A stretch of DNA of 64,000 bases from IMG/VR virus record IMGVR_UViG_3300005099_000100, positions 1 through 64,000 of that record; one strand, 5' to 3'. Positions 25,019-33,785 of this stretch are shown in pieces; the stretch's first letter is position 1, and each line of letters starts with the position of its first letter. Source of the stretch: a virus. A program made the position numbers and the translations under genes. Below the pieces are notes generated by a model. The model worked only from the letters and a program-made list of their open reading frames with translations. It searched no databases and was not told the DNA's origin.

Positions 25019-28000
25019 TATTTATGTAAGTCCTACAGGAAGTGATACTACAGGTGATGGTAGTTATAACAATCCTTATCGTCATATTTATTATGCTATA
25101 GGACAAGCTTCTGACGGAGATACTGTAATAGCCAAAGCAGGGACTTATCACGAAGGTGATGGAGTAACTATAACTAATAAAAGTGTAACTCTTAAATCAG
25201 AAAGCGAAAATTTTGAAGATGTTACTATTATAGTAGATGGATACGATTCTGGTTATTATACTGCTGCTTATATAGTTTTGCAGATGACATCATCATATAC
25301 TTTTACTGTGAAAGGTATTACTTTTAAATGGGGAAGTGCAACTTATTCTAATGCTAAGATTTTTATAGCTATGGATTCTAATGCCCCTAATATTATCGCA
25401 ACTTATAGTTTTTTTGATGGATCTGGAATTCCTTCTGGAGATCATCATATAGGAATAGGAGGTCGTCGTAGTTATAATATAAAGGTTTATAAATGTAGTT
25501 TTAGACATTTTAAAAGTGATATATGGTCTGGGGGAGTAGTTGTTTGGGATAATAATAATACTGTAGATGCTAAAGATTGTATTTTTGAAGATTGTGAATA
25601 TGGTATTAAAAATTATACTGGAACTCTTACCGAAGATTATAATTGTTTTTATAATAATACTTATAATTTATATTCTGGGAGTTTAGGAACTAATGATATA
25701 GTATCCGACCCTAAATTTACTTCAAGTTCTTCTGCTCAAATACAAAATGATTCTCCCTGTAAAAACTCAGGAACTACTATCACAGGATATGTAGAAGATT
25801 ACGAAGGAGATAATCCTGATATAGGAGCATATGAAGTTCCGGGACCAACACAACAAACAATTAGCTCAGATTCAATTATTAAAGGAACTACTCAACAAAA
25901 TATAAATAGTGATAGTAAAATTATAAATAATAGAAACTCATCTACTATTCAATCAGAAGGTGTTATAAAAAGAACATCTCAACAAACTATAACTTCTGAT
26001 ACAGAAATTAGCTCCCCATTAACTCAACAACAGATTAATTCAGATACTACTATAGTAATAAGGCGTCAAGAACACATCAATTCAAATAGTTTTATAAAAT
26101 ATTTTAAAGATTTTTATGCTAGATGTAGAGTATCTCAAAGTTCTCATAAGGATTTTAATACTCAATTTAAAATTAATCAACCTACTCCAATTGATCCTAC
26201 TGGATTAAGTTGTACTGATTTACACACGGGAGAAGCTGTAGAACTTACTTGGAATGATGTAGGTAACTATGGATACAACGTATATAAAGATGTAGGAGGT
26301 TCTTGGGCAAAGCTGAATAAAACTGTTATTACAGGCACTCATTATATCGCTGGTGATTTAACTGCTAATGTTAGCTATACGTTTAAAGTAACGGGTGTTA
26401 ATGGTATAGATGAAGAGAGTAGTGGTACTACTATAAGTGGATGTACTCCTACCTTTAATTTGGAAGAACTATCTAAGGCTCCTATTTATAAAATTTATAT
26501 AGATGGAGTTGAATTACAAGATGCGATCTTAGAGAGAATCGAACTTGTTTATGGACCGTCATTTTCTACTGCAACCTTTTATTTACCTACTAGACACGAT
26601 ACTCCAGGAATACCGGATGCTAATAGACAAGAAGTTACTATTTATATAAATAATCGCTTAGTATTTACGGGTAGACTTGTTAAACGTACTGATGTTTACG
26701 ATGCAACCTCTATTAGAGTCAACTACGAAGCTTATAGTAAATTATGGGATTATACTTTATATACTGCGGGTAAAAACTTTAATGTATCTGATGGGAGACA
26801 TAATAAAAAGTCTATATCAGTTTCCTCAGTATTATCAGGTTCAGGTTGTCCTTCAGGATTACCTGGTACTTTATATGGCGAAGTAAGAGTAGCTGATATG
26901 ACTCGCTTAGAGGTTATGACTGATATGATTAGATACGCAGGTAATTATAAGATATATACCTCACCTAGTGGAATTACTAGTTATTATAAAGTAGGAAATC
27001 CCGCCACAAAACGTACTTACGAAATAGGTAAACACATTTTAGATTACGAAATGACCAAAGATATCTCAAATAAGATAACAAGCATAGTAGTTAAAACTAC
27101 TAATAGTTCCAAACGCATTAACACACGATTATATTTTATGCAGAGTAATTATCCGTTTATATATTATGATTCTAGTAGTGACAAAATGATATATAACGAT
27201 CAGATATCTAATTTACACAAAGATAAGGATGGTAATTACTATTTTCAGTTTCTTTTAGGTAAGGTCACAGATGTTAGAGTGTTTGCACTAGTTAACAAAA
27301 AACCCGAGGTACTTAAATTTTCGGATTTATCGGTAACTCCTGGGCATATTATTGATATAGATTTATCTATATCCGATGATAAACATTTAGCGACTTTTAC
27401 ACGTGTATCAGATATAATAGAGTCGCTAGCTATACGTGATGACTCAGGTAACATGACTGGTCTTAAAAGATGGCCTGATGGATCTTCTGGGTCTAAAAGG
27501 GTTGTACTCAGCTATAGAACGTTTAAACCTGCATTTAAAAGTATAGGAGCTAACGTAAGTTATGGTAGATCAAGTACTACTGTTACCATACCTAATGTAC
27601 CCGTTACTTATGTACCTTTTGTATTAAAGGCTACGACTAAGTTTATAGTATCTACAGATACTGGAGCTTCAGAACAGTTAACACCTGTGTATGTTATGTT
27701 AGATCCATGGCAATATTTGACGACTATTGCCATTGTATATACTTATGAGAGTAACAACTATATTATAGTTAGTTCCTCAGTAGGACTAAATGGAGCTCAT
27801 CGAACTATTCATGAGAATATTGATGTTTTTGAGTCAGTTAGTATACCTAGTTATATACCTTATGAGAATTATCCTAAAGAAAACTATAATGAAGTACTTA
27901 GCTATTTAAGTAATAGAGCTTCTGCGTATATCCAACATGTTAATGAGGAAGATCAAAAAGGTAGAATCTCTATTATAGGAGACGAGACCTTAGATTTAAG

Positions 28001-28277
28001 AACTCAAGTAAATGGGTTAGAAGTAGTTAGAATAACTCACGACTTTACAAATGGTTTTATTACTCACATAGATCTGACTAATGAAAAATTTTATAGAGGT
28101 GAAGTTAGTACTCCTGAGCTAAGTACTACTACTATTAAATCTAGGGTGTTTAAAGATGAGTCTTCTGTTCATGATGTTAATTTAGATGTGGATAAATTAA
28201 AAGAACTAAGTGGTTTAATAAATAAAGTTAAAAACCCTCAAAAGCTGGGAGGAGAAGGTACTGTATATACCGATTAG
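25011..28277 (+). CDS. Tail hub protein with beta-helix, repeat and FN3 domains
   Basis: 1088 residues, four parts. 1-280: right-handed beta-helix starting with YVSPTGSDTTGDGSYNNPY (DUF1565-like), a fold of glycan-binding or lyase modules. 281-365: five degenerate repeats of QQTIxSDSxI. About 394-485: fibronectin type III-like domain. About 489-1088: tail hub-like sequence (IYKIYIDGVELQDAILERIEL, IYINNRLVFTGRLV and later DITNEKFYRGE-type strands), as in gp27/XkdQ-like hubs. It would sit at the tail tip and present a carbohydrate-binding head. The hub-with-beta-helix fusion is unusual. Confidence 0.65.
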   Translation: MADIYVSPTGSDTTGDGSYNNPYRHIYYAIGQASDGDTVIAKAGTYHEGDGVTITNKSVTLKSESENFEDVTIIVDGYDSGYYTAAYIVLQMTSSYTFTVKGITFKWGSATYSNAKIFIAMDSNAPNIIATYSFFDGSGIPSGDHHIGIGGRRSYNIKVYKCSFRHFKSDIWSGGVVVWDNNNTVDAKDCIFEDCEYGIKNYTGTLTEDYNCFYNNTYNLYSGSLGTNDIVSDPKFTSSSSAQIQNDSPCKNSGTTITGYVEDYEGDNPDIGAYEVPGPTQQTISSDSIIKGTTQQNINSDSKIINNRNSSTIQSEGVIKRTSQQTITSDTEISSPLTQQQINSDTTIVIRRQEHINSNSFIKYFKDFYARCRVSQSSHKDFNTQFKINQPTPIDPTGLSCTDLHTGEAVELTWNDVGNYGYNVYKDVGGSWAKLNKTVITGTHYIAGDLTANVSYTFKVTGVNGIDEESSGTTISGCTPTFNLEELSKAPIYKIYIDGVELQDAILERIELVYGPSFSTATFYLPTRHDTPGIPDANRQEVTIYINNRLVFTGRLVKRTDVYDATSIRVNYEAYSKLWDYTLYTAGKNFNVSDGRHNKKSISVSSVLSGSGCPSGLPGTLYGEVRVADMTRLEVMTDMIRYAGNYKIYTSPSGITSYYKVGNPATKRTYEIGKHILDYEMTKDISNKITSIVVKTTNSSKRINTRLYFMQSNYPFIYYDSSSDKMIYNDQISNLHKDKDGNYYFQFLLGKVTDVRVFALVNKKPEVLKFSDLSVTPGHIIDIDLSISDDKHLATFTRVSDIIESLAIRDDSGNMTGLKRWPDGSSGSKRVVLSYRTFKPAFKSIGANVSYGRSSTTVTIPNVPVTYVPFVLKATTKFIVSTDTGASEQLTPVYVMLDPWQYLTTIAIVYTYESNNYIIVSSSVGLNGAHRTIHENIDVFESVSIPSYIPYENYPKENYNEVLSYLSNRASAYIQHVNEEDQKGRISIIGDETLDLRTQVNGLEVVRITHDFTNGFITHIDLTNEKFYRGEVSTPELSTTTIKSRVFKDESSVHDVNLDVDKLKELSGLINKVKNPQKLGGEGTVYTD

Positions 28278-28279
28278 TT

Positions 28280-29629
28280 ATGGATAAATGTCCTATATGT
28301 AAAAACTATATTACTTCTAATAGAGGAATAAGAGGATCTCAGGGAGTAGATGAAAATGGAGACCCCGTTCCTTTTTGGACTGAAGACCCTTTGTTAACTC
28401 CTTTAGGTTTAGCGGGGAATAATTATAAAGGAAGAAATCCTATACGAAGAATTCATATTATAGAACTTAGAAGATACTATAATGAAATCGAATCTCAATT
28501 AGGTCTGACTCCTACTAGCTGGGTTGAAGAACTTAGAGTAGGTACTCCTGTTAGAAAACAACATATAGTAGAGTTAAGGCAAGTAGTTGAGAGAATATTA
28601 GATAAATTAGGATTAACTATAGCTGACTATTTTAAATATGACAGATTAGGTAACGAAACAGGTTACACTCAAACGGATTGGACTGATATAGATAGAAGTG
28701 AAGGAATACCTAATATACCTAAAACTACTCCTGTCAGAGCTATGCATATTGAGGAATTAAGAAAAGGAATGTATATACTTACTTACTGGATTGAAAGTTG
28801 GAAATCTTCTCCTATACCTGATGTAAATACTCTGGTATTAGATAAAGAGGAAGATTTACACTTTTTCGTCAAAGATTATAGATGGAAATTAGATACTGTA
28901 TTTAGATACTCCGGTGATACTAGATTCATTCTTTCTAATTTACAAGGATCTTACATACAATGTACTACTTTAAACGATATACGCGCTATTCTTGAAACTA
29001 TTGGGGAAAGAAGGGATTCCCCTAGTAGACACCCGTATTTTACCGCAAGTACTCCCATAAAAAAAGACAGTCAAGTTTTATATTGCGACATTTCATTAAA
29101 AGATTTATATATTTTTGATGAGTACTTTATTAAATATGTAAATGACGGTGAAGTACCTCCTGACATTATAGATAACTTTGAGAAGAGAGCATATACGTCT
29201 GGCCCCCCTGGAGGGGGTTATATAACTTGGCCTACATATCCTGGTAACATAAACATATACGTATATTTTAAATTTCGAGGAGTATATAATTATTCGGAGA
29301 ACGCGGAGGGTACTTTTTATATATTAAAGGCTGTAGTAGATACTAATCAAGTCCTCGAAGATTTATCAGGGAAGGTACCTCATATTTATGATACTTTTTA
29401 TACAACTCCTACAACTATTTCAATAGATTTGTCTTCGTTTTTAGAGCCAACATTAGATCCTACAAGGTTTTACATAGATCATATACGTTTTGATTTTACT
29501 ACATATCATGGAGATCCTTTATTTTATATATATGTTCCAGATGGTAAAGATGCATATGTATATGGTAGAACTTATTCTAGGTGTGATATAGATAGTATTA
29601 AATTATATTATAAAAATACGGGAGGATAA
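28280..29629 (+). CDS. Tail tip protein with three HIxELR repeats
   Basis: 449 residues. CPICK at the N-terminus. Three repeats of (P)(I/V)Rxx(H)IxELR at about 53, 90 and 150 (IRRIHIIELR, VRKQHIVELR, VRAMHIEELR) separated by helical linkers. The rest is beta-rich with a YxxPDGKDAYVYG end, similar to other tip-associated proteins. HIxELR repeats occur in phage tail fibres and baseplates and may form a helical attachment platform. Starts two bases after the hub gene stop. Confidence 0.55.
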   Translation: MDKCPICKNYITSNRGIRGSQGVDENGDPVPFWTEDPLLTPLGLAGNNYKGRNPIRRIHIIELRRYYNEIESQLGLTPTSWVEELRVGTPVRKQHIVELRQVVERILDKLGLTIADYFKYDRLGNETGYTQTDWTDIDRSEGIPNIPKTTPVRAMHIEELRKGMYILTYWIESWKSSPIPDVNTLVLDKEEDLHFFVKDYRWKLDTVFRYSGDTRFILSNLQGSYIQCTTLNDIRAILETIGERRDSPSRHPYFTASTPIKKDSQVLYCDISLKDLYIFDEYFIKYVNDGEVPPDIIDNFEKRAYTSGPPGGGYITWPTYPGNINIYVYFKFRGVYNYSENAEGTFYILKAVVDTNQVLEDLSGKVPHIYDTFYTTPTTISIDLSSFLEPTLDPTRFYIDHIRFDFTTYHGDPLFYIYVPDGKDAYVYGRTYSRCDIDSIKLYYKNTGG

Positions 29630-29630
29630 T

Positions 29631-30398
29631 ATGACTTATAAATTTTCAGTAGGTAAAGTTAAATTATATCAAAACGGAATACTTAAAAAAGAAATTATTC
29701 CTTTAACTGAAATAGGTATTAGATACTCGCTTACTACTCACCAAGAGAGAGGTCCTGATGGCGAACTTATTGATGAATTTAAAGATACTGAATCTTTAGA
29801 GGTAAGTTTTGCTTACGCTACTGACGATTACGATCTTAACTTGATTAAAGGTGAAGACTATGATATTACTTTTGAACAAACAACAGAAGGTAGAGGTATA
29901 TCAGTAACTATAGCGAGTTGTAAATTAACGGGATATGAGTTAACTACTACTCAAAATAGTTTTGCTACAACAAGAGTGACCTTTTCTAAAAAAGGAGCTA
30001 TTGATTCTAGTCCTGGGGAAGAGTCTACTAAACAAAAAGTTAAGTTTGGTAGTGTTTATTTAGGAGATTCAGCTATAGTAAATACCTCTTACGATGGAAA
30101 TGTTCAAACCCTAATAATTCCTACCGCTTTAGGAGTACTTATTAGATCTACTCAAGATATGGGAGGAGGAGCATTAAAGATTACTGTTAGAGGATACGTT
30201 AAAAAAGATACTAGGTTAGAACTCGAACAGTATCTAATTAACCTCTATAGTCAGTTATCTACTGGAAAACAAGATCTTACTGTTGAATACGGTGCTTCTT
30301 CTTATACTATTCCTAATTGTTATTGGGTTAGTGGGCGTCCTGAAGGTGATAAAACTTATAGTAACTTTACTTTGGAATTTGTTAAGAGTGCGTACTAA
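29631..30398 (+). CDS. Tail tube paralogue (duplicated tube-like domains)
   Basis: 255 residues. The first half repeats the tube protein at 19062-19436: KFSVGKVKL at the start, and RGISVTIASCKLTGYELTTTQNSFATTRVTFSKKG at about 90-125 against RGISGVTLSRCKAVSWEVASTQDGFVTYRLELRKA in the tube. The second half begins KVKFGSVYLGDSAIV and looks like another tube-type domain. Probably a distal tail protein or tube-terminus adaptor that arose by duplication. Last rightward gene; its stop overlaps the stop of the convergent gene. Confidence 0.65.
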   Translation: MTYKFSVGKVKLYQNGILKKEIIPLTEIGIRYSLTTHQERGPDGELIDEFKDTESLEVSFAYATDDYDLNLIKGEDYDITFEQTTEGRGISVTIASCKLTGYELTTTQNSFATTRVTFSKKGAIDSSPGEESTKQKVKFGSVYLGDSAIVNTSYDGNVQTLIIPTALGVLIRSTQDMGGGALKITVRGYVKKDTRLELEQYLINLYSQLSTGKQDLTVEYGASSYTIPNCYWVSGRPEGDKTYSNFTLEFVKSAY

Positions 30399-30970
30399 TC
30401 TAGAGCTTCTAAAATAGGTAGGATATTTCTCTTTCCTTTTATTTTTGCAGTTTTTGAAAATTCATTAAGAAGTGTAGCTGTTACAGGTAAAGATTCAGTA
30501 AAAGACTTCAGCTTAGTTCCTAATAAGGTTTTGTTATCTTTGTAACTCCATTTATTTATACCAATAGCAAAAGTTTCTTTATTATAATTACATAATAAAG
30601 TTCCTATTAAAGACAAGTTAATTGTGACATCTTTACTTATAATACCTGTAGTATCTATTGATGACGATACATAATGTTTATTGATAGCCTTAATAGGTAT
30701 TGCTTTTACAAAATATACAGACTTATTTCCTTTAACTTTTATGTATTGCTGAGATTTCTTTAATACTTTACCTTTTACTTTAATAGTTTGAGTAAACTTA
30801 AATGATTTAGTTCCTATAACATCAATATATCTAACAAATAATCGATAACCTCCTCCAACACGGATGATTCGTTTACGAATATAATCCAGTATTCCTTTAA
30901 CCGATAAGCTTACAGCCTTTTTAATACCTAGAACACCTTTTGTAACTAATGTTAAACCTCTAATTTTCAT
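30395..30970 (-). CDS. Unknown repetitive beta protein
   Basis: 191 residues with a repeating pattern of a short basic strand ending in KG: VTKG, SVKG, KVKG (twice) and IKGK. The spacing is about 15-20 residues, like the QQTI repeats in the hub gene. No family recognised. It may form a stacked beta structure. Its stop codon overlaps that of the rightward tube paralogue gene, so there is no room for a terminator between them. Confidence 0.5.
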   Translation of the reverse strand: MKIRGLTLVTKGVLGIKKAVSLSVKGILDYIRKRIIRVGGGYRLFVRYIDVIGTKSFKFTQTIKVKGKVLKKSQQYIKVKGNKSVYFVKAIPIKAINKHYVSSSIDTTGIISKDVTINLSLIGTLLCNYNKETFAIGINKWSYKDNKTLLGTKLKSFTESLPVTATLLNEFSKTAKIKGKRNILPILEALD

Positions 30971-31452
30971 TGTTTTACAACCTTATAATCAGTTACATTA
31001 CCACTAGAATCATGTACTGCTGTTACTTTATAGGACGCGATAGGATTTTGATCATTTTCGAGATCGGAAGGATTATTATATATTTTAATAACTCCTTCAA
31101 TGAGATTTCCTTTGGAATCATATATAGGGTTCATAAGACGATAATTTTCTTGAGTTAGCCCTAAGATCCTTGTTATTTTATCATATATGTCAGTCACTAC
31201 TATTGTCTCTATTGCATTCTCAAACTTAGAAGGAGTAATATACTCTATTCTATACTGACCTGGCTCTGAAAAAGATGTAGATGCTCTGTATATATTCGAA
31301 TACTCAGTAAGTGTACCAGAGGCTACTAGTGAATTATCACTACTTTTATAAATATTATAAATAACTGTTAATCCACTTGCAAAGTTCCCTAATTTATCAG
31401 TAATATAAATTTCTAAATAATAAGGTTGATTTACTCTAACTTCAGTTTTCAT
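30967..31452 (-). CDS. Ig-like tail accessory protein
   Basis: 161 residues, all-beta. VRVNQPYYLEIYITDKLGNFASGLTVIYNIYK opens an Ig-like sandwich; a second part has ITRILGLTQENYRL followed by NPIYDSKGNLIEGVIKIY. This pair of motifs is frequent in tail accessory or fibre-attachment proteins. It overlaps its downstream neighbour by four bases. Confidence 0.6.
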   Translation of the reverse strand: MKTEVRVNQPYYLEIYITDKLGNFASGLTVIYNIYKSSDNSLVASGTLTEYSNIYRASTSFSEPGQYRIEYITPSKFENAIETIVVTDIYDKITRILGLTQENYRLMNPIYDSKGNLIEGVIKIYNNPSDLENDQNPIASYKVTAVHDSSGNVTDYKVVKQ

Positions 31453-31457
31453 ATGGA

Positions 31458-31688
31458 TTACGTTATTCTTTCTGTAGTTAGATTACCGTTGTCGTCTATT
31501 TTTAGTTTCCATTTAGATCCATTGGGGCTTTTTAAAACCAACGATTCAGAAATTCCATCAGCATCATCGTTAGAATATTGTTCTATTATAACGTGATTAC
31601 TGTTATTTACTAGATGTTCCGTAACTTCCGAAGCAGTGGTAAATATAATTCCACACGAAATACACCTAAATTTGAAACTCGCTTTCAT
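31458..31688 (-). CDS. Small zinc-finger-like protein
   Basis: 76 residues. CISCGIIFTTASEVTEHLVNNSNH fits a C2H2 zinc finger (C9, C12, H25, H32). The rest is SPNGSKWKLKIDDNGN, a strand-turn-strand motif common in fibre-associated small proteins. The combination suggests a virion accessory protein rather than a regulator. SD AATAGGAGGTAATATT before the ATG. Confidence 0.5.
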   Translation of the reverse strand: MKASFKFRCISCGIIFTTASEVTEHLVNNSNHVIIEQYSNDDADGISESLVLKSPNGSKWKLKIDDNGNLTTERIT

Positions 31689-31703
31689 TAATATTACCTC
31701 CTA

Positions 31704-33281
31704 TTATCTTAAAAATTTCATTATTACCCAACTAGTGTTAGCTACTGTATATACTGTAGGAGTACTTCCCATAACGTCGCACATTATTTCTATGTAGTCT
31801 CCCTGAGATAGTTGAATAAAGGTAGAAATACTAATAGTAGCATACGCATCTGTAGAATTCCTACTATACGCATACGCTTCAGCAGGTATAATATAAGTAG
31901 TACCGTTTTTACGAATTCTCGCACGTACATTAGCTCTACTCGAATTTTGATCCTCATATCCAATTTGCACATGTATCTCATATAATCCTGATTTATTTAC
32001 TGTTATTCTGGAGTTATTAGTTGTTGTAGAATGAGTATAAATAGAGTCTACAATATCGTTAGTATCAAAAGGAATCGCTACAGGTGTAGTAACACCTACG
32101 TCAGTACCACCAGAGGCATCATGAATCTGTAAAAGAGAGTCGTTAAATTTATTAGTAATATTATCCCAATGAACAAGCTTTTTACCATTACTCTCACCTT
32201 CAAAAAAATTATCTATTTCACTTTGGCTATATTTGTCTAAATCAGTAATATCGCTTTCTGTATGAGTATGACTAGCAGCAGCAGCTCCGACTTGATCATA
32301 TGTAACGTTATGAGGATTACTAGTATTATTACGATGTAACGTGTTAGCGGCTACGTCACTATTATTAGATACTCTAGTATCAGTATAATATAAATTAGTG
32401 CTACCTTCTGCTATGTCATCAGTACTATTAATACCTATTTGTGAAGGAGTAACATTGTGAGGGTTAGAATTGTTATTAATATGACTTTTTATATCACTTG
32501 CGGATATTTCGTTAGCTCCTCCTTGATCTAAATATTGATCAGTGTTTTGGTCATGTGATTTATCTACTGCGTCCTTAATTTCAGAAGCTGACACAGAATT
32601 ACCACTACCATCATCAACAGCTTCTGCACGATCGACTATACCATCACTATCTGTATCATATACTGATTGTAACATATCTCCACCTGCTAATGCGGTAATT
32701 TCTCCAATATTTATAATTATTTTTCCTACAGTATCAGATGTTACGCAAGTAGCAATTGCTAAGGGAATAGAAGGCTTTACATTAGTTAATTTACCAGCAT
32801 TAGTAGGACTCACAAATAATACGTCACCTGCGTTAAAACCCGAAGTATCTATTCCTTTGAAAGAACCAGAGGTAATAATGTATCCTTCTTCTCCGTCGGC
32901 TATATCATGTAATGTAATACCGTTAGCCTTACAAGTATCAATAGTATCTGCTTTTGATAGTTGAATAGTAGGAATAGAATCAGCATATCCATTTACAAAA
33001 ACTACTTTACCTTTAGTTATAGTAGATCCGGTACTATTTTTAACTCTACATAATAGCTGACGTCCTATTGTTTGATACACTGTGTTAGATATACCTAATT
33101 TTAAGCCTTTACCTTGTTGACAAAACCAAAGTTTACCTTCCTCAGGACTTTCAGTTTGCGCTAGTGGATTAAATTTTATGTAGTTGACATATATTTGTTT
33201 AAAAAATCCAGATAACCATCTTTTAAGAGATGTACCCAAACTACCCTCACTATCGTTTCTCGGTACTATATTACGAGTCAT
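31704..33281 (-). CDS. Leftward tail fibre / receptor-binding protein with C1q-like head
   Basis: 525 residues. N-terminal GQLLCRV-type domain (VKNSTGSTITKGKVVFVNGY) seen in many fibres. The middle has DTDSDGIVDRAEAVDDG, IKDAVDKSHDQNTDQYLDQGGANEISAS and SNPHNVT repeats. The C-terminal 130 residues (SGLYEIHVQIGYED, RARIRKNGT, SISTFIQLSQGDYIEI, SWVIMKFLR) look like a C1q/TNF-like trimeric head. Segments of the shaft match the rightward fibre at 2745-4679. SD AGGAGGTAGTTAGTT before ATG. Confidence 0.8.
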   Translation of the reverse strand: MTRNIVPRNDSEGSLGTSLKRWLSGFFKQIYVNYIKFNPLAQTESPEEGKLWFCQQGKGLKLGISNTVYQTIGRQLLCRVKNSTGSTITKGKVVFVNGYADSIPTIQLSKADTIDTCKANGITLHDIADGEEGYIITSGSFKGIDTSGFNAGDVLFVSPTNAGKLTNVKPSIPLAIATCVTSDTVGKIIINIGEITALAGGDMLQSVYDTDSDGIVDRAEAVDDGSGNSVSASEIKDAVDKSHDQNTDQYLDQGGANEISASDIKSHINNNSNPHNVTPSQIGINSTDDIAEGSTNLYYTDTRVSNNSDVAANTLHRNNTSNPHNVTYDQVGAAAASHTHTESDITDLDKYSQSEIDNFFEGESNGKKLVHWDNITNKFNDSLLQIHDASGGTDVGVTTPVAIPFDTNDIVDSIYTHSTTTNNSRITVNKSGLYEIHVQIGYEDQNSSRANVRARIRKNGTTYIIPAEAYAYSRNSTDAYATISISTFIQLSQGDYIEIMCDVMGSTPTVYTVANTSWVIMKFLR

Positions 33282-33296
33282 AACTAACTACCTCCT

Positions 33297-33491
33297 TTAC
33301 AATTTAGGAGTGATATTATTATCACTATCTATTTCAAATATAGGATCATACAATCCATCTTCGGTTGGCATCAAATCACCGTTTGTATCTAACTCAAATA
33401 TATTACCTCCTGCAGGTATAATGTTACCATATTCATCATATTCAAAATCACCAGCGCTAACTAGTTCGGTACTTCTTAAATTTAATCCCAT
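33297..33491 (-). CDS. Small acidic protein
   Basis: 64 residues, acidic and Gly/Asn-rich, with three YDEYGNIIPA-type units (FEYDEYGNIIP, FELDTNGDLMP, FEIDSDNNITP). Each unit is about 18 residues, so it appears to be a triple repeat of a strand-turn motif, like the short repeats seen in fibre collars. Lies between fibre and portal genes. Function unknown. Confidence 0.5.
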   Translation of the reverse strand: MGLNLRSTELVSAGDFEYDEYGNIIPAGGNIFELDTNGDLMPTEDGLYDPIFEIDSDNNITPKL

Positions 33492-33493
33492 AA

Positions 33494-33784
33494 TTATTTA
33501 TACAATTGCTCTCCTGTAATGGATATTTGAGCTTTTAAGCCTTTCTTTAAGGTTACTGAGGGAGTCCAACTTAAAATTAATTTACTTGATTCATTAGTAT
33601 CTAGTTCTTTTGGAAAGTCTATAATTTTTACTTCTTTATTATCTATATCAAATCGTAAATTTATTAGAGGAGCCTCATCATTCAACATATAAAAGGTAAA
33701 TGTTTTAGTAGTTCCTGCAGGCACTATACCTAAATCAAACTCAGTTACTTCTTGTGTTAATTTTTCGTCTTTAAAAAATTTCAT
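33494..33784 (-). CDS. Small beta-sandwich structural protein
   Basis: 96 residues with FDLGIVPAGTTKTFTFYMLNDE and KLILSWTPSVTLKKGLKAQISITGE. The pattern is that of one Ig-like domain, similar to the N-terminal half of the tail protein at 22570-23502 (AGETTTLPYDILLYND). Placed directly downstream of portal. Perhaps a decoration protein or a vertex/neck protein. Confidence 0.55.
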   Translation of the reverse strand: MKFFKDEKLTQEVTEFDLGIVPAGTTKTFTFYMLNDEAPLINLRFDIDNKEVKIIDFPKELDTNESSKLILSWTPSVTLKKGLKAQISITGEQLYK

Positions 33785-33785
33785 A

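Noticed and set aside
17206-30398. Myovirus with contractile tail
   Set aside because: No sheath, baseplate wedge (J-like) or LysM-bearing spike protein was recognised in the tail block.
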